From Citrobacter sp. R56 (lineage in GTDB: Bacteria > Pseudomonadota > Gammaproteobacteria > Enterobacterales > Enterobacteriaceae): 64,000 nt of DNA. The translations under genes and the position numbers were made by a program. This document shows positions 55,333 to 64,000 of this stretch, one piece after another. Under the pieces are notes generated by a model. That model searched no databases and was not told the origin of the DNA. It was given only the letters and a program-made list of their open reading frames with translations. How positions within the stretch are numbered: position 1 is the first letter of the stretch; each line of letters begins with the position of its first letter. Location of the stretch: contig NZ_CP069159.1 of assembly GCF_016811995.1 (NCBI RefSeq), positions 806,001-870,000 on the forward strand, read 5' to 3'.

Positions 55333-56034
55333 TTACCGATGTCTTTGCCAATGAATTAGCGAGCTATCAAACTCTTTCTTTACCATCGGAAAGGGCGATT
55401 TTCCCTTTGCAATAGGCAGCGAATGAATAAATAGCGTATTTATTTTACCCCCCATTCTTTTTTCGATTCGTTGCTTATACGCATACACGCTGCGTATATC
55501 CGTATTTAATGTTTGAGCTATTTGATGTGGGTTTTGCCCTGACACCATATTTCCCATAATGGTAAATTCCATCTGCGTGAGTGTATTTCCTTTCGAAAAA
55601 GACAAGTAACGTCCAATGAATACTTGCCGTATTTTTTCGTTGGCGATCTCCAGTCCGTCGTCATGGTAGATGACAGCCGACACGGCAGTATGATTTTTTC
55701 GCCAATAGTTCGCTAACGACTGCATATTCCGATCGCTGACCAGAATTATCCCCATCCCCGTGCTGGCGAGATAGTCGATCCATTCGGTATTTAAAAACAG
55801 CCGCAGATAGCTAATTGAAAAATCCACAAAGATATAGCCACTTAATCTGGCATTGTGATTGTTATTTAAAATGCCATCCATGATCCCACGATTAAAATAA
55901 ATACTTTGTTCTGGCCACATACAAAAACACGCATTGGCGCAGTACTGTAATCGAGGTGATTTCTCTGGCATGATATTACAACGTAAAGTACAACTGCTGC
56001 AGGTAATGTTTTTTAATTTAACATCAAGCCCCAT
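55333..56034 (-). CDS. LuxR-type regulator with N-terminal cysteine cluster
   Basis: 233 residues. The C-terminal third is a LuxR helix-turn-helix (LTQMEFTIMGNMVSGQNPHQIA, then SVYAYKQRIEKRMGG), and the middle resembles the EcpR/RcsA-like group. The N-terminus is unusual: C12, C15, C19, C32, C36 and C38 lie within 27 residues, enough for a metal or iron-sulphur site. An AGGGAGG site precedes the ATG. It is divergent from the ToxR-like pair across 600 AT-rich bases. It might correspond to E. coli yqeH by place, but orientation differs from what I recall. Confidence 0.85.
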   Translation of the reverse strand: MGLDVKLKNITCSSCTLRCNIMPEKSPRLQYCANACFCMWPEQSIYFNRGIMDGILNNNHNARLSGYIFVDFSISYLRLFLNTEWIDYLASTGMGIILVSDRNMQSLANYWRKNHTAVSAVIYHDDGLEIANEKIRQVFIGRYLSFSKGNTLTQMEFTIMGNMVSGQNPHQIAQTLNTDIRSVYAYKQRIEKRMGGKINTLFIHSLPIAKGKSPFPMVKKEFDSSLIHWQRHR

Positions 56035-56629
56035 AAAGAACCTCCCTATCCGTAGATAATTTCATAATTTCATCCGTTTTTAAACCTGTCAATACTTCAC
56101 AACATGCCTTGTTTCTGTCGTGAAAACGTTTAAATATCAAAAATTACTACTTTTCTTACTGACCGTATTTTTTGATTTTTCAAAAAATAATTGAATGCTC
56201 GTTAGCGTTTGCACATCCAGTCGAGAGAGAGGCACAAGCTCATAACGCATGTACGCGCCGACCAGGATTTTTATCTATGGCACCAGGAATAATTATATTA
56301 AAAAATGTATGAGATTTATCTCTAAATGGCATCAATGGTTAAAGGTTGTGGTTTTGTTAGTTTTAACCGTTGTTTTGTAACGCGACTATTGAGTTATATA
56401 AATGGTAATTTATCTGTTTGTTCGGTTTTTAGTCGTGTCGTAATAATATCCAGGGAAGAGTGAATATTCATCAAAAAGAGTCTTAACTAAGAAAAAGTGA
56501 TCTTATCAACAGTGAAGGTGTTTGATTTATAACTATTTTTGATTGTGTTTTTTGATGCTAATCCCATTGGTTAATATTTATAGTGATCTCAATATAAGAA
56601 TTTTGTAGCATTACATTCATGATATCAAT
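56035..56629. other. AT-rich divergent regulatory region
   Basis: About 600 bases, very rich in A and T, between two regulator genes, with no supported gene. The composition suggests H-NS silencing. Confidence 0.5.
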
Positions 56630-57475
56630 ATGAAAAGGAATACCGTGCCTGACGTGTTAAAACATGCTGGATATTACGCTATTAATCATCTGATTTACTT
56701 TCATACTGGCAAGCGAACACTATCAAATAGTGTTACAGATGAAGTGGTTACCCTGCAAACGCCTGCGAGCCTGATTCTCTTATGTCTAATAATGAATAAT
56801 GGGAGTGTCGTTTCGCAGAATCAGCTTATTGCTGCAGGGTGGGGGGAGAAGAACAGTGTGACATCCGCAAATACGTTTTATCAAACTATTCTTATTCTCA
56901 GAAATGCATTAGAAGGCATTGGCTTACCACGCGACATTATCAAAACAATTGCTCGCCGGGGGCTGATGATTTCAGCGGATATTCAGGTTCGCGATATCGC
57001 ACAAACACCCCCAGCGGCAATGGTTTTAACACCACCGGTTGAAATACCGATTGAACCACCTGTTGTTGAACCGATTGTTACGCCGATGGTTGAAACGCAG
57101 AAGAGAGCGAAACGTCTGTCGTTTCGTTCTCCTCTGTCTGTCCTGTTTCTTTCTTTATCGCTGCTGGTTGCCATTATTGGCGGGGTTATCGGTGCCTTTC
57201 AACTGCGTCAGGAGTCCTTGCTATCGTCGTATGATATTTTGGCTACGGATAAATTTCCCTCCTGCACTGTATTTCAGAAGGGAAATGATGCGCTAAAAAA
57301 CCATTACCTGCGGTTTATGCAAAATCATAATGAATTATGCCGCGAGAATAACTATATCTTTCTCTCTGGAATGAACAGTGCCAAAAATATTGCAGCCGTG
57401 ATTTGCCCACAGGATGTCAGGAAAAAGATGTCTACCAAATGCACAACTTACTATTCGATTAATAATGAAAACTAA
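56630..57475 (+). CDS. ToxR/CadC-like membrane-bound regulator
   Basis: 281 residues. An N-terminal winged helix of the OmpR type spans about 25-115 (VVSQNQLIAAGWGEKNSVTSANTF, then TIARRGLMIS). A proline-rich linker (about 125-152) leads to one membrane segment near 168-190, and the periplasmic part carries four cysteines that could form disulphides. It resembles E. coli YqeI. It overlaps the next gene by 11 bases, like toxR with toxS. Confidence 0.87.
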   Translation: MKRNTVPDVLKHAGYYAINHLIYFHTGKRTLSNSVTDEVVTLQTPASLILLCLIMNNGSVVSQNQLIAAGWGEKNSVTSANTFYQTILILRNALEGIGLPRDIIKTIARRGLMISADIQVRDIAQTPPAAMVLTPPVEIPIEPPVVEPIVTPMVETQKRAKRLSFRSPLSVLFLSLSLLVAIIGGVIGAFQLRQESLLSSYDILATDKFPSCTVFQKGNDALKNHYLRFMQNHNELCRENNYIFLSGMNSAKNIAAVICPQDVRKKMSTKCTTYYSINNEN

Positions 57476-57932
57476 AATACTCTTGTTCGTAATTATTGTA
57501 TTGTTCTCTCTGGTCACAGGGGGAAGCATCTGGTATGCCAAGAAAACTAACCCAAGAATAGATTGTAGTGGTTATGCCGTTTGGGATATCGACCATGAGG
57601 TTTTCTCTGGTGATATTTCTTATCAAATGCATAACAGTCAGGGGATCATTACCCTTACCGGTATTTTGAAAACGTCTGACTCCCGACTTTATAAAGTGAG
57701 TCGCGTCATTTACTTCACGTATAAGAAAATACGTAAGCACTATATTCTCACCAGCAGCAGTATTGTTCAGTTCCCGTCCGATAACCTAAAAGACGCCGGT
57801 GAGCGCAAAGCACTCCCCGCACTTTATTTAGCGAGTGGCGCTTCATTTTCGCTTCTGATTAACAAGTATCGGGAAGGCTGGGCATTTACTACCGTGGGGT
57901 CGCCATCGTTGCTCTGTATGGATGCGAATTAA
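57465..57932 (+). CDS. ToxS-like membrane-anchored partner
   Basis: 155 residues from MKTKILLFVIIV at 57465; the upstream part of the frame lies in the preceding gene. An N-terminal hydrophobic anchor (about 4-22) is followed by a beta-rich periplasmic domain. Gene order, overlap and layout match ToxR/ToxS-type pairs, and the size is near that of E. coli YqeJ. It probably stabilises or senses for the regulator before it. Confidence 0.78.
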   Translation: MKTKILLFVIIVLFSLVTGGSIWYAKKTNPRIDCSGYAVWDIDHEVFSGDISYQMHNSQGIITLTGILKTSDSRLYKVSRVIYFTYKKIRKHYILTSSSIVQFPSDNLKDAGERKALPALYLASGASFSLLINKYREGWAFTTVGSPSLLCMDAN

Positions 57933-57949
57933 CGAGAAGTGAGGGGAAA

Positions 57950-57989
57950 TTTAACGGCTCAACCCCTTTCAGATGGGTGAGCCGTTAAA
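57950..57989. terminator. bidirectional terminator before yqeG
   Basis: TTTAACGGCTCAACCC and GGGTGAGCCGTTAAA pair with one bulged base. The hairpin lies between the convergent ToxS-like gene and yqeG. Confidence 0.75.
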
Positions 57990-57996
57990 AGGGTCG

Positions 57997-59226
57997 TTAG
58001 CCAAAAAACATCACGGAAACGCAGAGCAGGCCGACAATCAGGGTTATCAGATTACTCAATGAGCGGTAGGGTTTTAGCGTCGGGATCAGATAGGTCGACA
58101 GCGTCGGCATGATGAACAAAATCATGGCGATGAGTGGGCCGCTGATCGCGTAAATCATTGAGATTGCATTTGGGTTAATGCAGCAGACAATAAAGGTGAT
58201 CACCGAAACCAGCATAATGGAAAGCGCGCGATAAAAGGCGCGGCTTTTCTTCACGCCAACCTGCTGTAAGCCGGTTTTCACCACCTCGGTTGCTCCTTCG
58301 ATCACGCCGAAATAGGTGCCAAGAAACGACTTCGACATGGCGACAACGGCGACAATGATCCCGGAAATCGACAGCCAGGCGGGGGCATTTTGCATCATCG
58401 ACAGCGCTGACAGAATGGTTACGCCCTCATGTTTGGCCGCTTCAATGTAAGCGGGCGGAATGGAGAGCAGACAGCTAAAGACGAAAAACAACACGCTCAG
58501 GCTGATGATCAGGTAGGCGACCTTCATGATTTTTTTGCATTTACCCATGGCCTGCTCGCCATATTTTTCACGTCTGTCGATGGCAAACGTGGAAATAATT
58601 GGCGTATGGCTAAAAGCGAAAACCATCACGGGGATAGATATCCATACCTGATGAAGCGTGTGCTGATCGAAAGACATCTGGCTGGTCAATAAAGAGGGCT
58701 GCCAGCTTCCGGTCAAATAGAACGAAAGAAATAAAAAGTACGCGATGAGCGGAAACACCAGAAATCCCATCACACGAAGCGTGGCATGGCGTCCCATCAG
58801 AAAAATCAGGTTCAACGTCACCACCACACCCAGACTGACCAGCATACGGATGCGGAGGTCTACCTGCAGATGCTTTGCCACTTGTTCGGTGAGCGAGTTG
58901 GTGATCGCCACGGCATAAATCAGCACGACCACAAAGAAGGCAATAAAGTACAGCGAGGTGATCAGGCTACCGATCTTTTTACCGTAGTAGTGTGTTACCG
59001 CGGCGGTGATCCCTTCTCCTGCTGAGGTTTTAGAAGAGAGGATGAACTGACACAGCGCCTTGTGCGGCCAGTAAGTCAAAGGCCAGGCGACCAGCGCGGT
59101 GATAAACAGAACAATCGCCCCCGCTGAACCCAACTGTATGGGGAGGAAGAGGGTTCCTGCACCTACGGCAGTTCCATATAACGCGAAACTCCAGAGAGTC
59201 TCTTCTTTTGACCAAATTTTCGACAT
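57997..59226 (-). CDS. yqeG: YqeG, HAAAP-family amino acid transporter
   Basis: 409 residues, equal to E. coli YqeG. It has about 11 membrane segments; the start WSFALYGTAVGAGTLFLPIQLGSAG is that of SdaC/TdcC-like serine and threonine carriers. It probably takes up hydroxy amino acids with protons. Substrate evidence is from the family only. Confidence 0.9.
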   Translation of the reverse strand: MSKIWSKEETLWSFALYGTAVGAGTLFLPIQLGSAGAIVLFITALVAWPLTYWPHKALCQFILSSKTSAGEGITAAVTHYYGKKIGSLITSLYFIAFFVVVLIYAVAITNSLTEQVAKHLQVDLRIRMLVSLGVVVTLNLIFLMGRHATLRVMGFLVFPLIAYFLFLSFYLTGSWQPSLLTSQMSFDQHTLHQVWISIPVMVFAFSHTPIISTFAIDRREKYGEQAMGKCKKIMKVAYLIISLSVLFFVFSCLLSIPPAYIEAAKHEGVTILSALSMMQNAPAWLSISGIIVAVVAMSKSFLGTYFGVIEGATEVVKTGLQQVGVKKSRAFYRALSIMLVSVITFIVCCINPNAISMIYAISGPLIAMILFIMPTLSTYLIPTLKPYRSLSNLITLIVGLLCVSVMFFG

Positions 59227-59331
59227 TATCTGAACGTATCAACTATAAAATAAACAAAAAAGAAGCACAATTTACCATAAACAGGGGTTATTGAGGGAGG
59301 CTTAAACATAGAGGGAGCGTACAGATAAAAT

Positions 59332-59356
59332 GCCGGAATCACAGCGACTCCGGCAA
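59332..59356. terminator. small hairpin after the PACE gene
   Basis: TGCCGGA and TCCGGCA form a seven-base stem with an 11-base loop just downstream of the PACE stop on the minus strand, followed by a short T-containing run. Confidence 0.45.
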
Positions 59357-59368
59357 ATCAGAGCGTTA

Positions 59369-59824
59369 TCAGGCAGTAACGCGTTGCTGGCGATGTTTGA
59401 TCACGCGGTGGCGCAAGGTATCGTAGGCCCAGTTATAGAGCATGGTGTAGGGCAGGAAGAACAGGAAGAAACCGATTTCCAGTGTGAATGCTTGTAGCAG
59501 GCTGACACTCAGCACATACGCCACAATACTCACCCCAATCACGATAAAGCCGCTTTCAAATCCCAGGGCATGAAAGGCGCGGACTTTGGCGGTACGTTTG
59601 ACCAGATGCGCAGGCCAAAAACGATCAAACAGCGCGTTATAGATGATATTCCAGATCATCGCGGTGGTTGCCAGCAGCACGGTGAGACCGCCCATTTCGA
59701 GAACGGAGCGCTGCATTAACCATGCCGTCGTTGGGGCGAGAATAGCCGTTGCGATACCCTCAAAGCAGACGGCATGAAAAATACGCTCAGGTAAGGAGCG
59801 GCGTTGTACAGCATCGTGTTGCAT
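59369..59824 (-). CDS. PACE-family (AceI-like) efflux protein
   Basis: 151 residues from MQHDAVQRRS at 59824; the longer frame adds 16 residues that lack a ribosome site. Four membrane segments come as two pairs, each beginning with the RIFHAVCFEG or RAFHALGFES type of motif, the mark of the bacterial transmembrane pair domain. PACE proteins export chlorhexidine and other biocides or short diamines. It is divergent from a LysR gene. Confidence 0.87.
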   Translation of the reverse strand: MQHDAVQRRSLPERIFHAVCFEGIATAILAPTTAWLMQRSVLEMGGLTVLLATTAMIWNIIYNALFDRFWPAHLVKRTAKVRAFHALGFESGFIVIGVSIVAYVLSVSLLQAFTLEIGFFLFFLPYTMLYNWAYDTLRHRVIKHRQQRVTA

Positions 59825-59928
59825 AGCGTGAAACCTTCTTTTATGTTCGGAATAATGTGGAATCCTGCGCATTTTATCGCTTAATGTGATATCTAAAAGA
59901 TAGTATCCATCGATAAAGTAGATAGTTC

Positions 59929-60804
59929 ATGCGCTACTCTCCTGAAGCATTAACGGCGTTTGTAGAAACCGTCTCCTGCGGTTCCTTTTCTGCGGCGGCG
60001 CGGCGGCTGCGTAAAAGCCAGTCCACCATCAGCACGGCGATAGCGCATCTGGAGGCCGACCTCGGCTTCTCGCTGTTTGACCGATCGTCGCGGCAACCGG
60101 TACTGACGGAAGAGGGAAAACGGGTGCTCAGCTATGTGCAGGCTATTTTGTCGGCGAGCGACCGTCTGGATGAAGTGGCATTGTCGTTGTCCGGAGAAAC
60201 GGAAGCACGGCTGACCTTTGTCCTTTCCGACACTCTGCATCCGGATGTTCTTGAAGAACTGATGGTGCAGTTTGATCGGCAATTTCCGCATACCGAGTTT
60301 GAATGCCTGATCGGTGAAGATGAGGATGTCATCGATCTGCTGCAAAAAGGACGTGCCCAGGTGGGGCTGATAGAGGCCCGCGACGACTACCCGACCGATA
60401 TGGGCGTCACGCGTTTGCCGATGCAAACCTGGATGGGACTGTATGCTGCCGAGACGCACCCGCTGGCGACGCAGGAAAAAGTCTCCTGGGATCAACTGCA
60501 TACCTGGCGTGAACTGCGACTGAATACCTATTTTGAAAGCGGCGCCAATGTGGCGCGAGGACCGGTGTGGTCGGCGCCTAACTATTTATTATTGCTCAGT
60601 ATGGCCGTGCAGGGATTCGGCTGGTGCGCGCTGCCCTGTGCGCTGGTCGAAGAATTTGCCGCGGAGAAACCGTTGGTTCAGCTCGATGTGCCCGGCTGGC
60701 CCAGGGCTATCTCTATCGATCTCCTCTGGAATAAGAAATCTCCCCCAGGGGCTGCGGGAAGCTGGCTCCGATACCATTTACAACAGGGGCGTGTCGCGTC
60801 GTAG
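59929..60804 (+). CDS. LysR-family regulator
   Basis: 291 residues. The helix-turn-helix reads CGSFSAAARRLRKSQSTISTAIAHLE (about 17-42) and the ligand domain follows. It is divergent from the PACE efflux gene across about 100 bases and is the likely activator of it, as in AceI/AceR pairs. Confidence 0.9.
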   Translation: MRYSPEALTAFVETVSCGSFSAAARRLRKSQSTISTAIAHLEADLGFSLFDRSSRQPVLTEEGKRVLSYVQAILSASDRLDEVALSLSGETEARLTFVLSDTLHPDVLEELMVQFDRQFPHTEFECLIGEDEDVIDLLQKGRAQVGLIEARDDYPTDMGVTRLPMQTWMGLYAAETHPLATQEKVSWDQLHTWRELRLNTYFESGANVARGPVWSAPNYLLLLSMAVQGFGWCALPCALVEEFAAEKPLVQLDVPGWPRAISIDLLWNKKSPPGAAGSWLRYHLQQGRVAS

Positions 60805-60916
60805 CCACAACGATACGAATTTCCTTTGTGATAAAACTCACTTTTTTTAAACATTCAAGGCAACAAATATTTAACAATCCTCTACTATTGCGGTGTTATT
60901 TTGCGCAGAGGTGGTA

Positions 60917-62095
60917 ATGAAAGAGGTTGTGATAGTTGGGGCATTACGGACACCCATTGGCTGCTTCCAGGGAACGCTGGCGCGTCATTCTGCCGTTGAG
61001 CTTGGCAGCGTGGTCGTGAAAGCGTTACTGGCGCGCACGGGTGTTGATGTACATGCCATCGATGAAGTTATCCTCGGTCAGGTTCTCACAGCAGGAGCAG
61101 GGCAGAATCCTGCCCGTCAGTCCGCCATCAAAGGCGGGTTACCGAATACGGTTTCCGCTATCACCATCAACGATGTCTGTGGTTCAGGGCTAAAAGCGTT
61201 GCATCTGGCGACCCAGGCTATCCAGTGCGGTGAGGCGGATATTGTGATTGCGGGCGGACAAGAAAACATGAGCCGCGCACCGCATGTCCTCACCGACAGC
61301 CGTACCGGAGCGCAACTGGGCAACAGCCAACTGGTCGACAGTCTGGTTCACGACGGTTTGTGGGATGCGTTCAACGATTACCACATGGGCGTAACCGCTG
61401 AAAATCTGGCGCGGGAATACGGGATCAGCCGTGAGTTGCAGGATGCCTATGCGCTCAGCTCTCAGCAAAAAGCGCGTGCGGCAATCGATGCGGGCCGCTT
61501 TAAAGATGAGATCGTGCCTGTTATCACTCAGCGTAATGGACAATCAAGGGTGATTGATACGGATGAACAGCCGAGGACCGATGCCAGCGCCGAAGGGCTG
61601 GCCAGGCTGGATCCCACGTTCGATCTTCTGGGATCGGTCACGGCAGGAAATGCTTCGTCAATTAACGATGGCGCCGCCGCCGTGATGATGATGAGTGAAG
61701 CCAAAGCGCAGGCATTGAATTTACCCATACTGGCGCGTATTCGTGCTTTTGCCAGTGTCGGCGTGGATCCGGCGCTGATGGGAATTGCCCCTGTTTATGC
61801 TACTCGCCGCTGTCTGGAGCGGGTTGGCTGGCAGCTTGCAGATGTGGATCTTATCGAAGCCAATGAAGCGTTTGCCGCTCAGGCGCTTTCGGTCGGAAAA
61901 ATGCTGGAGTGGGATGAACGTCGGGTGAACGTCAATGGCGGTGCCATTGCTCTCGGCCATCCCATTGGCGCTTCAGGCTGTCGAATCTTGGTTTCGCTGG
62001 TGCATGAAATGCTTAAGCGTAAAGCGCGTAAAGGGCTGGCGACGTTATGTATCGGTGGCGGGCAGGGCGTGGCATTGGCTATCGAGAGAGACTGA
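60917..62095 (+). CDS. yqeF: YqeF, acetyl-CoA acetyltransferase (thiolase)
   Basis: 392 residues from MKEVVIVGALRTPIG; a longer frame begins eight codons upstream. The reactive cysteine is in NDVCGSGLKAL near residue 87, and the catalytic histidine and second cysteine are in GGAIALGHPIGASG and TLCIGGGQG. It joins or splits acetoacetyl-CoA. It lies before kduI in the same direction, as in E. coli. Confidence 0.93.
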   Translation: MKEVVIVGALRTPIGCFQGTLARHSAVELGSVVVKALLARTGVDVHAIDEVILGQVLTAGAGQNPARQSAIKGGLPNTVSAITINDVCGSGLKALHLATQAIQCGEADIVIAGGQENMSRAPHVLTDSRTGAQLGNSQLVDSLVHDGLWDAFNDYHMGVTAENLAREYGISRELQDAYALSSQQKARAAIDAGRFKDEIVPVITQRNGQSRVIDTDEQPRTDASAEGLARLDPTFDLLGSVTAGNASSINDGAAAVMMMSEAKAQALNLPILARIRAFASVGVDPALMGIAPVYATRRCLERVGWQLADVDLIEANEAFAAQALSVGKMLEWDERRVNVNGGAIALGHPIGASGCRILVSLVHEMLKRKARKGLATLCIGGGQGVALAIERD

Positions 62096-62115
62096 TCATC
62101 GCCTTACCGCTCGCA

Positions 62116-62140
62116 TAAAAAAGCCCTCCACACGGAGGGC
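62116..62140 (-). terminator. minus-strand rho-independent terminator
   Basis: GCCCTCC/GGAGGGC with a four-base loop is followed on the minus strand by a run of T. On the plus strand no T-run follows, so it serves leftward transcription. Confidence 0.7.
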
Positions 62141-62404
62141 AAGACCAGTTACAGAAACACTCGAACAAAGAATAATTTATCAAAACAACGTTTCAATATT
62201 TGTGATTCATGACGCAACTTGATGATAAAACGCGTCATAACCGCCTCCGCATCCCCTCTCTGTTTTCTGCACCTGGCCTCTCTGTTGGGCAATAATCGCA
62301 ATATTTCAATTATCTCTTTGTTTTTAAATGAATTGTTTTTAATTTTTTTGATGCGCTGCGCCTGAGCGTGATCGGGACTACACTTTTGACAATAAAAATC
62401 ATAA

Positions 62405-62425
62405 AAATGAAACGTTGTTTTATTT
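62405..62425. promoter_or_regulatory. KdgR-like operator
   Basis: AATGAAAC, three bases, GTTTTATT forms a near-palindrome close to the KdgR consensus. It lies 110 bases before kduI, a known KdgR target. Confidence 0.65.
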
Positions 62426-62535
62426 ATAATTGAAAACAGATTCACGGAGGGCTATCATGGCCTCATTAGGTAAAACGGAACAGCGTTTTGCTCTCCGTTC
62501 AGGAATTCACGGTCGATTTATCATTGGAGGTAAAT

Positions 62536-63372
62536 ATGGACGTAAGACAAAGTATTCACAGTGCGCACGCGAAAACGCTGGACACCCAGGAACTGCGCAA
62601 TGAGTTTTTAGTTGAAAGCGTGTTTGTGGCTGACGAATACACCATGGTTTACAGCCACATCGATCGCATTATCGTCGGCGGTATTATGCCGGTAGCGAAA
62701 TCAGTTTCTGTAGGCGGTGAAGTCGGTAAGCAACTGGGCGTGACCTACTTCCTGGAACGTCGCGAATTAGGCGTAATCAACATTGGTGGTCCGGGCACGA
62801 TTACCGTTGACGGCCAGTGCTATGAAATTGGTCATCGCGATGCGTTGTATGTGGGTAAAGGCGCGAAAGAAGTGGTTTTTGCCAGCGTAGATACGGCAAA
62901 ACCGGCGAAGTTCTACTACAACTGCGCACCGGCACACACCACCTATCCAACCAAAAAAGTGACGCCAGCCGATGTGGCTCCGGTCACTTTAGGCGACAAC
63001 ACCACCAGTAACCGTCGCACCATCAACAAATATTTTGTTCCGGATGTTTTGGAAACCTGCCAGTTGAGCATGGGGCTGACCGAACTGGCGCCAGGCAACC
63101 TGTGGAATACCATGCCGTGTCATACCCATGAACGCCGTATGGAAGTGTACTTCTATTTCAACATGGACGAAGACACCTGTGTCTTCCACATGATGGGGCA
63201 GCCGCAGGAAACGCGTCATATTGTGATGCACAACGAGCAGGCGGTGATCTCGCCGAGCTGGTCTATTCACTCCGGTGTGGGCACCAAAGCGTATACATTC
63301 ATCTGGGGCATGGTGGGCGAAAACCAGGTCTTTGATGACATGGACCACGTGGCAGTAAAAGATCTGCGCTAG
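62536..63372 (+). CDS. kduI: KduI, 5-keto-4-deoxyuronate isomerase
   Basis: 278 residues from [11 protein letters not shown], the E. coli length; the frame opens 16 codons earlier. The cupin metal site shows as [16 protein letters not shown] near 193. It converts 5-keto-4-deoxyuronate to 2,5-diketo-3-deoxygluconate in pectin and hexuronate use. It is followed after 56 bases by kduD. Confidence 0.96.
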   Translation: MDVRQSIHSAHAKTLDTQELRNEFLVESVFVADEYTMVYSHIDRIIVGGIMPVAKSVSVGGEVGKQLGVTYFLERRELGVINIGGPGTITVDGQCYEIGHRDALYVGKGAKEVVFASVDTAKPAKFYYNCAPAHTTYPTKKVTPADVAPVTLGDNTTSNRRTINKYFVPDVLETCQLSMGLTELAPGNLWNTMPCHTHERRMEVYFYFNMDEDTCVFHMMGQPQETRHIVMHNEQAVISPSWSIHSGVGTKAYTFIWGMVGENQVFDDMDHVAVKDLR

Positions 63373-63428
63373 TCGCGAACGGCAATGATGCCTGTCCGTG
63401 ACAGGTACTAAAAAATTAAGGGTTTACA

Positions 63429-64000
63429 ATGATTCTGAATGCATTTTCTCTCGAAGGTAAAGTAGCGGTCGTTACGGGTTGTGATACCGGTCTTGGTCAG
63501 GGTATGGCGCTGGGTCTGGCAGAAGCGGGCTGCGACATTGTCGGGATTAACATCGTTGAACCAACAGAAACGATTGAACGCGTTACCGCGCTGGGTCGTC
63601 GTTTTTTAAGTCTGACCGCTGATTTGCGTCAGATCGACGGTATTCCGGCTCTGCTGGAACGTGCGGTGGCGGAATTTGGTCATATCGATATTCTGGTCAA
63701 CAACGCGGGCCTGATCCGTCGTGAAGATGCGATCGATTTCAGTGAAAAAGACTGGGACGACGTGATGAACCTGAACATCAAGAGCGTGTTCTTTATGTCT
63801 CAGGCGGCGGCGAAGCACTTTATTGCTCAGGGTAACGGCGGCAAAATCATCAACATCGCGTCCATGCTCTCCTTCCAGGGTGGTATCCGCGTTCCGTCTT
63901 ACACCGCATCAAAAAGCGGCGTTATGGGCGTAACCCGTCTGATGGCGAACGAGTGGGCGAAGCACAACATCAACGTGAACGCGATTGCCCCAGGCTACAT
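63429..64000 (+). CDS. kduD: KduD, 2-dehydro-3-deoxy-D-gluconate 5-dehydrogenase (partial)
   Basis: About 190 codons are visible before the window ends. The short-chain dehydrogenase motifs are present: VTGCDTGLGQG (16-26), NNAG near 90, and YTASK. Starts at ATG 63429. It reduces the KduI product with NAD(P)H to KDG and is co-transcribed with kduI. Confidence 0.95.
   Translation, partial: MILNAFSLEGKVAVVTGCDTGLGQGMALGLAEAGCDIVGINIVEPTETIERVTALGRRFLSLTADLRQIDGIPALLERAVAEFGHIDILVNNAGLIRREDAIDFSEKDWDDVMNLNIKSVFFMSQAAAKHFIAQGNGGKIINIASMLSFQGGIRVPSYTASKSGVMGVTRLMANEWAKHNINVNAIAPGY

Larger units (their letters stand above)
62096..62535. other. yqeF-kduI intergenic region
   Basis: 440 bases with a minus-strand terminator, a doubtful 98-codon frame on the minus strand (62149-62445), and the kduI promoter with a KdgR-like box. 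Confidence 0.5.

Noticed and set aside
62149..62445. 98-codon minus-strand frame before kduI
   Set aside because: Composition is poor and no ribosome site is clear; kept only as a question in the terminator finding.
1..64000. CRISPR array, complete insertion sequence or prophage
   Set aside because: No regularly spaced repeats, transposase, integrase or phage structural genes were seen.

Overview
The window reads as chromosome of an enterobacterium close to Escherichia and Citrobacter. Gene content and order at both ends match the E. coli 64-65 min region (kduD-kduI-yqeF-yqeG on the right, glyU-ygeR-xdhABC-ygeVWXY-hyuA-yqeABC-mocA-ygfK on the left). Citrobacter is my best guess for the genus; this rests on gene content only.

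Left part (1-17068): the purine/ureide catabolic cluster, with a putative oxidoreductase (ygfK), molybdenum-hydroxylase maturation genes (mocA, yqeC, yqeB), a carbamoyl-phosphate branch (yqeA, hyuA, ygeY, ygeX, ygeW), the sigma-54 activator ygeV and the xanthine dehydrogenase genes xdhABC. Sigma-54 promoter-like sequences (TGG..., five-base gap, TTG...) precede ygfK, ygeW and xdhA, which suggests that YgeV drives all three units. ygeR and tRNA-Gly(CCC) glyU close this block.

Middle (17069-about 55000): a mosaic accessory region between glyU and the yqeG area, the place where E. coli carries its ETT2 secretion island. There is no integrase and no secretion gene. It holds an AT-rich orphan gene beside the tRNA, a LysR/MFS/SnoaL-like set, an alpha/beta hydrolase, an anion transporter with an RraA-like protein and regulator, a sugar-phosphate-isomerase-like gene, a full arsRDABC operon facing a second, divergent arsDA pair led by an ECF sigma factor, a probable glucuronide-use locus (GH2 enzyme, MFS transporter and two unfamiliar proteins), yjdIJ, a carbamoyl-transfer energy cluster (AllS-like regulator, ankyrin protein, DUF2877/FdrA/YlbE, NCS2 permease, carbamate kinase, Tat-exported amidohydrolase), and rcnA/rcnR for nickel/cobalt.

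Right part (about 55000-64000): a LuxR-type regulator with a cysteine-rich N-terminus, a ToxR/ToxS-like pair, yqeG, a PACE-type efflux gene with a LysR regulator, the thiolase yqeF, and kduI-kduD for hexuronate breakdown behind a KdgR-like box.

The most unusual items are the ECF sigma-arsD2-arsA2 module, whose proteins lack cysteines known from the classical ArsD/ArsA pair and whose arsD2 ribosome-binding site lies in a 12-bp inverted repeat; the carbamoyl-transfer cluster, whose DUF2877 gene appears to start with ATT; and the glucuronide locus. Two separate carbamate-kinase systems occur within 50 kb.
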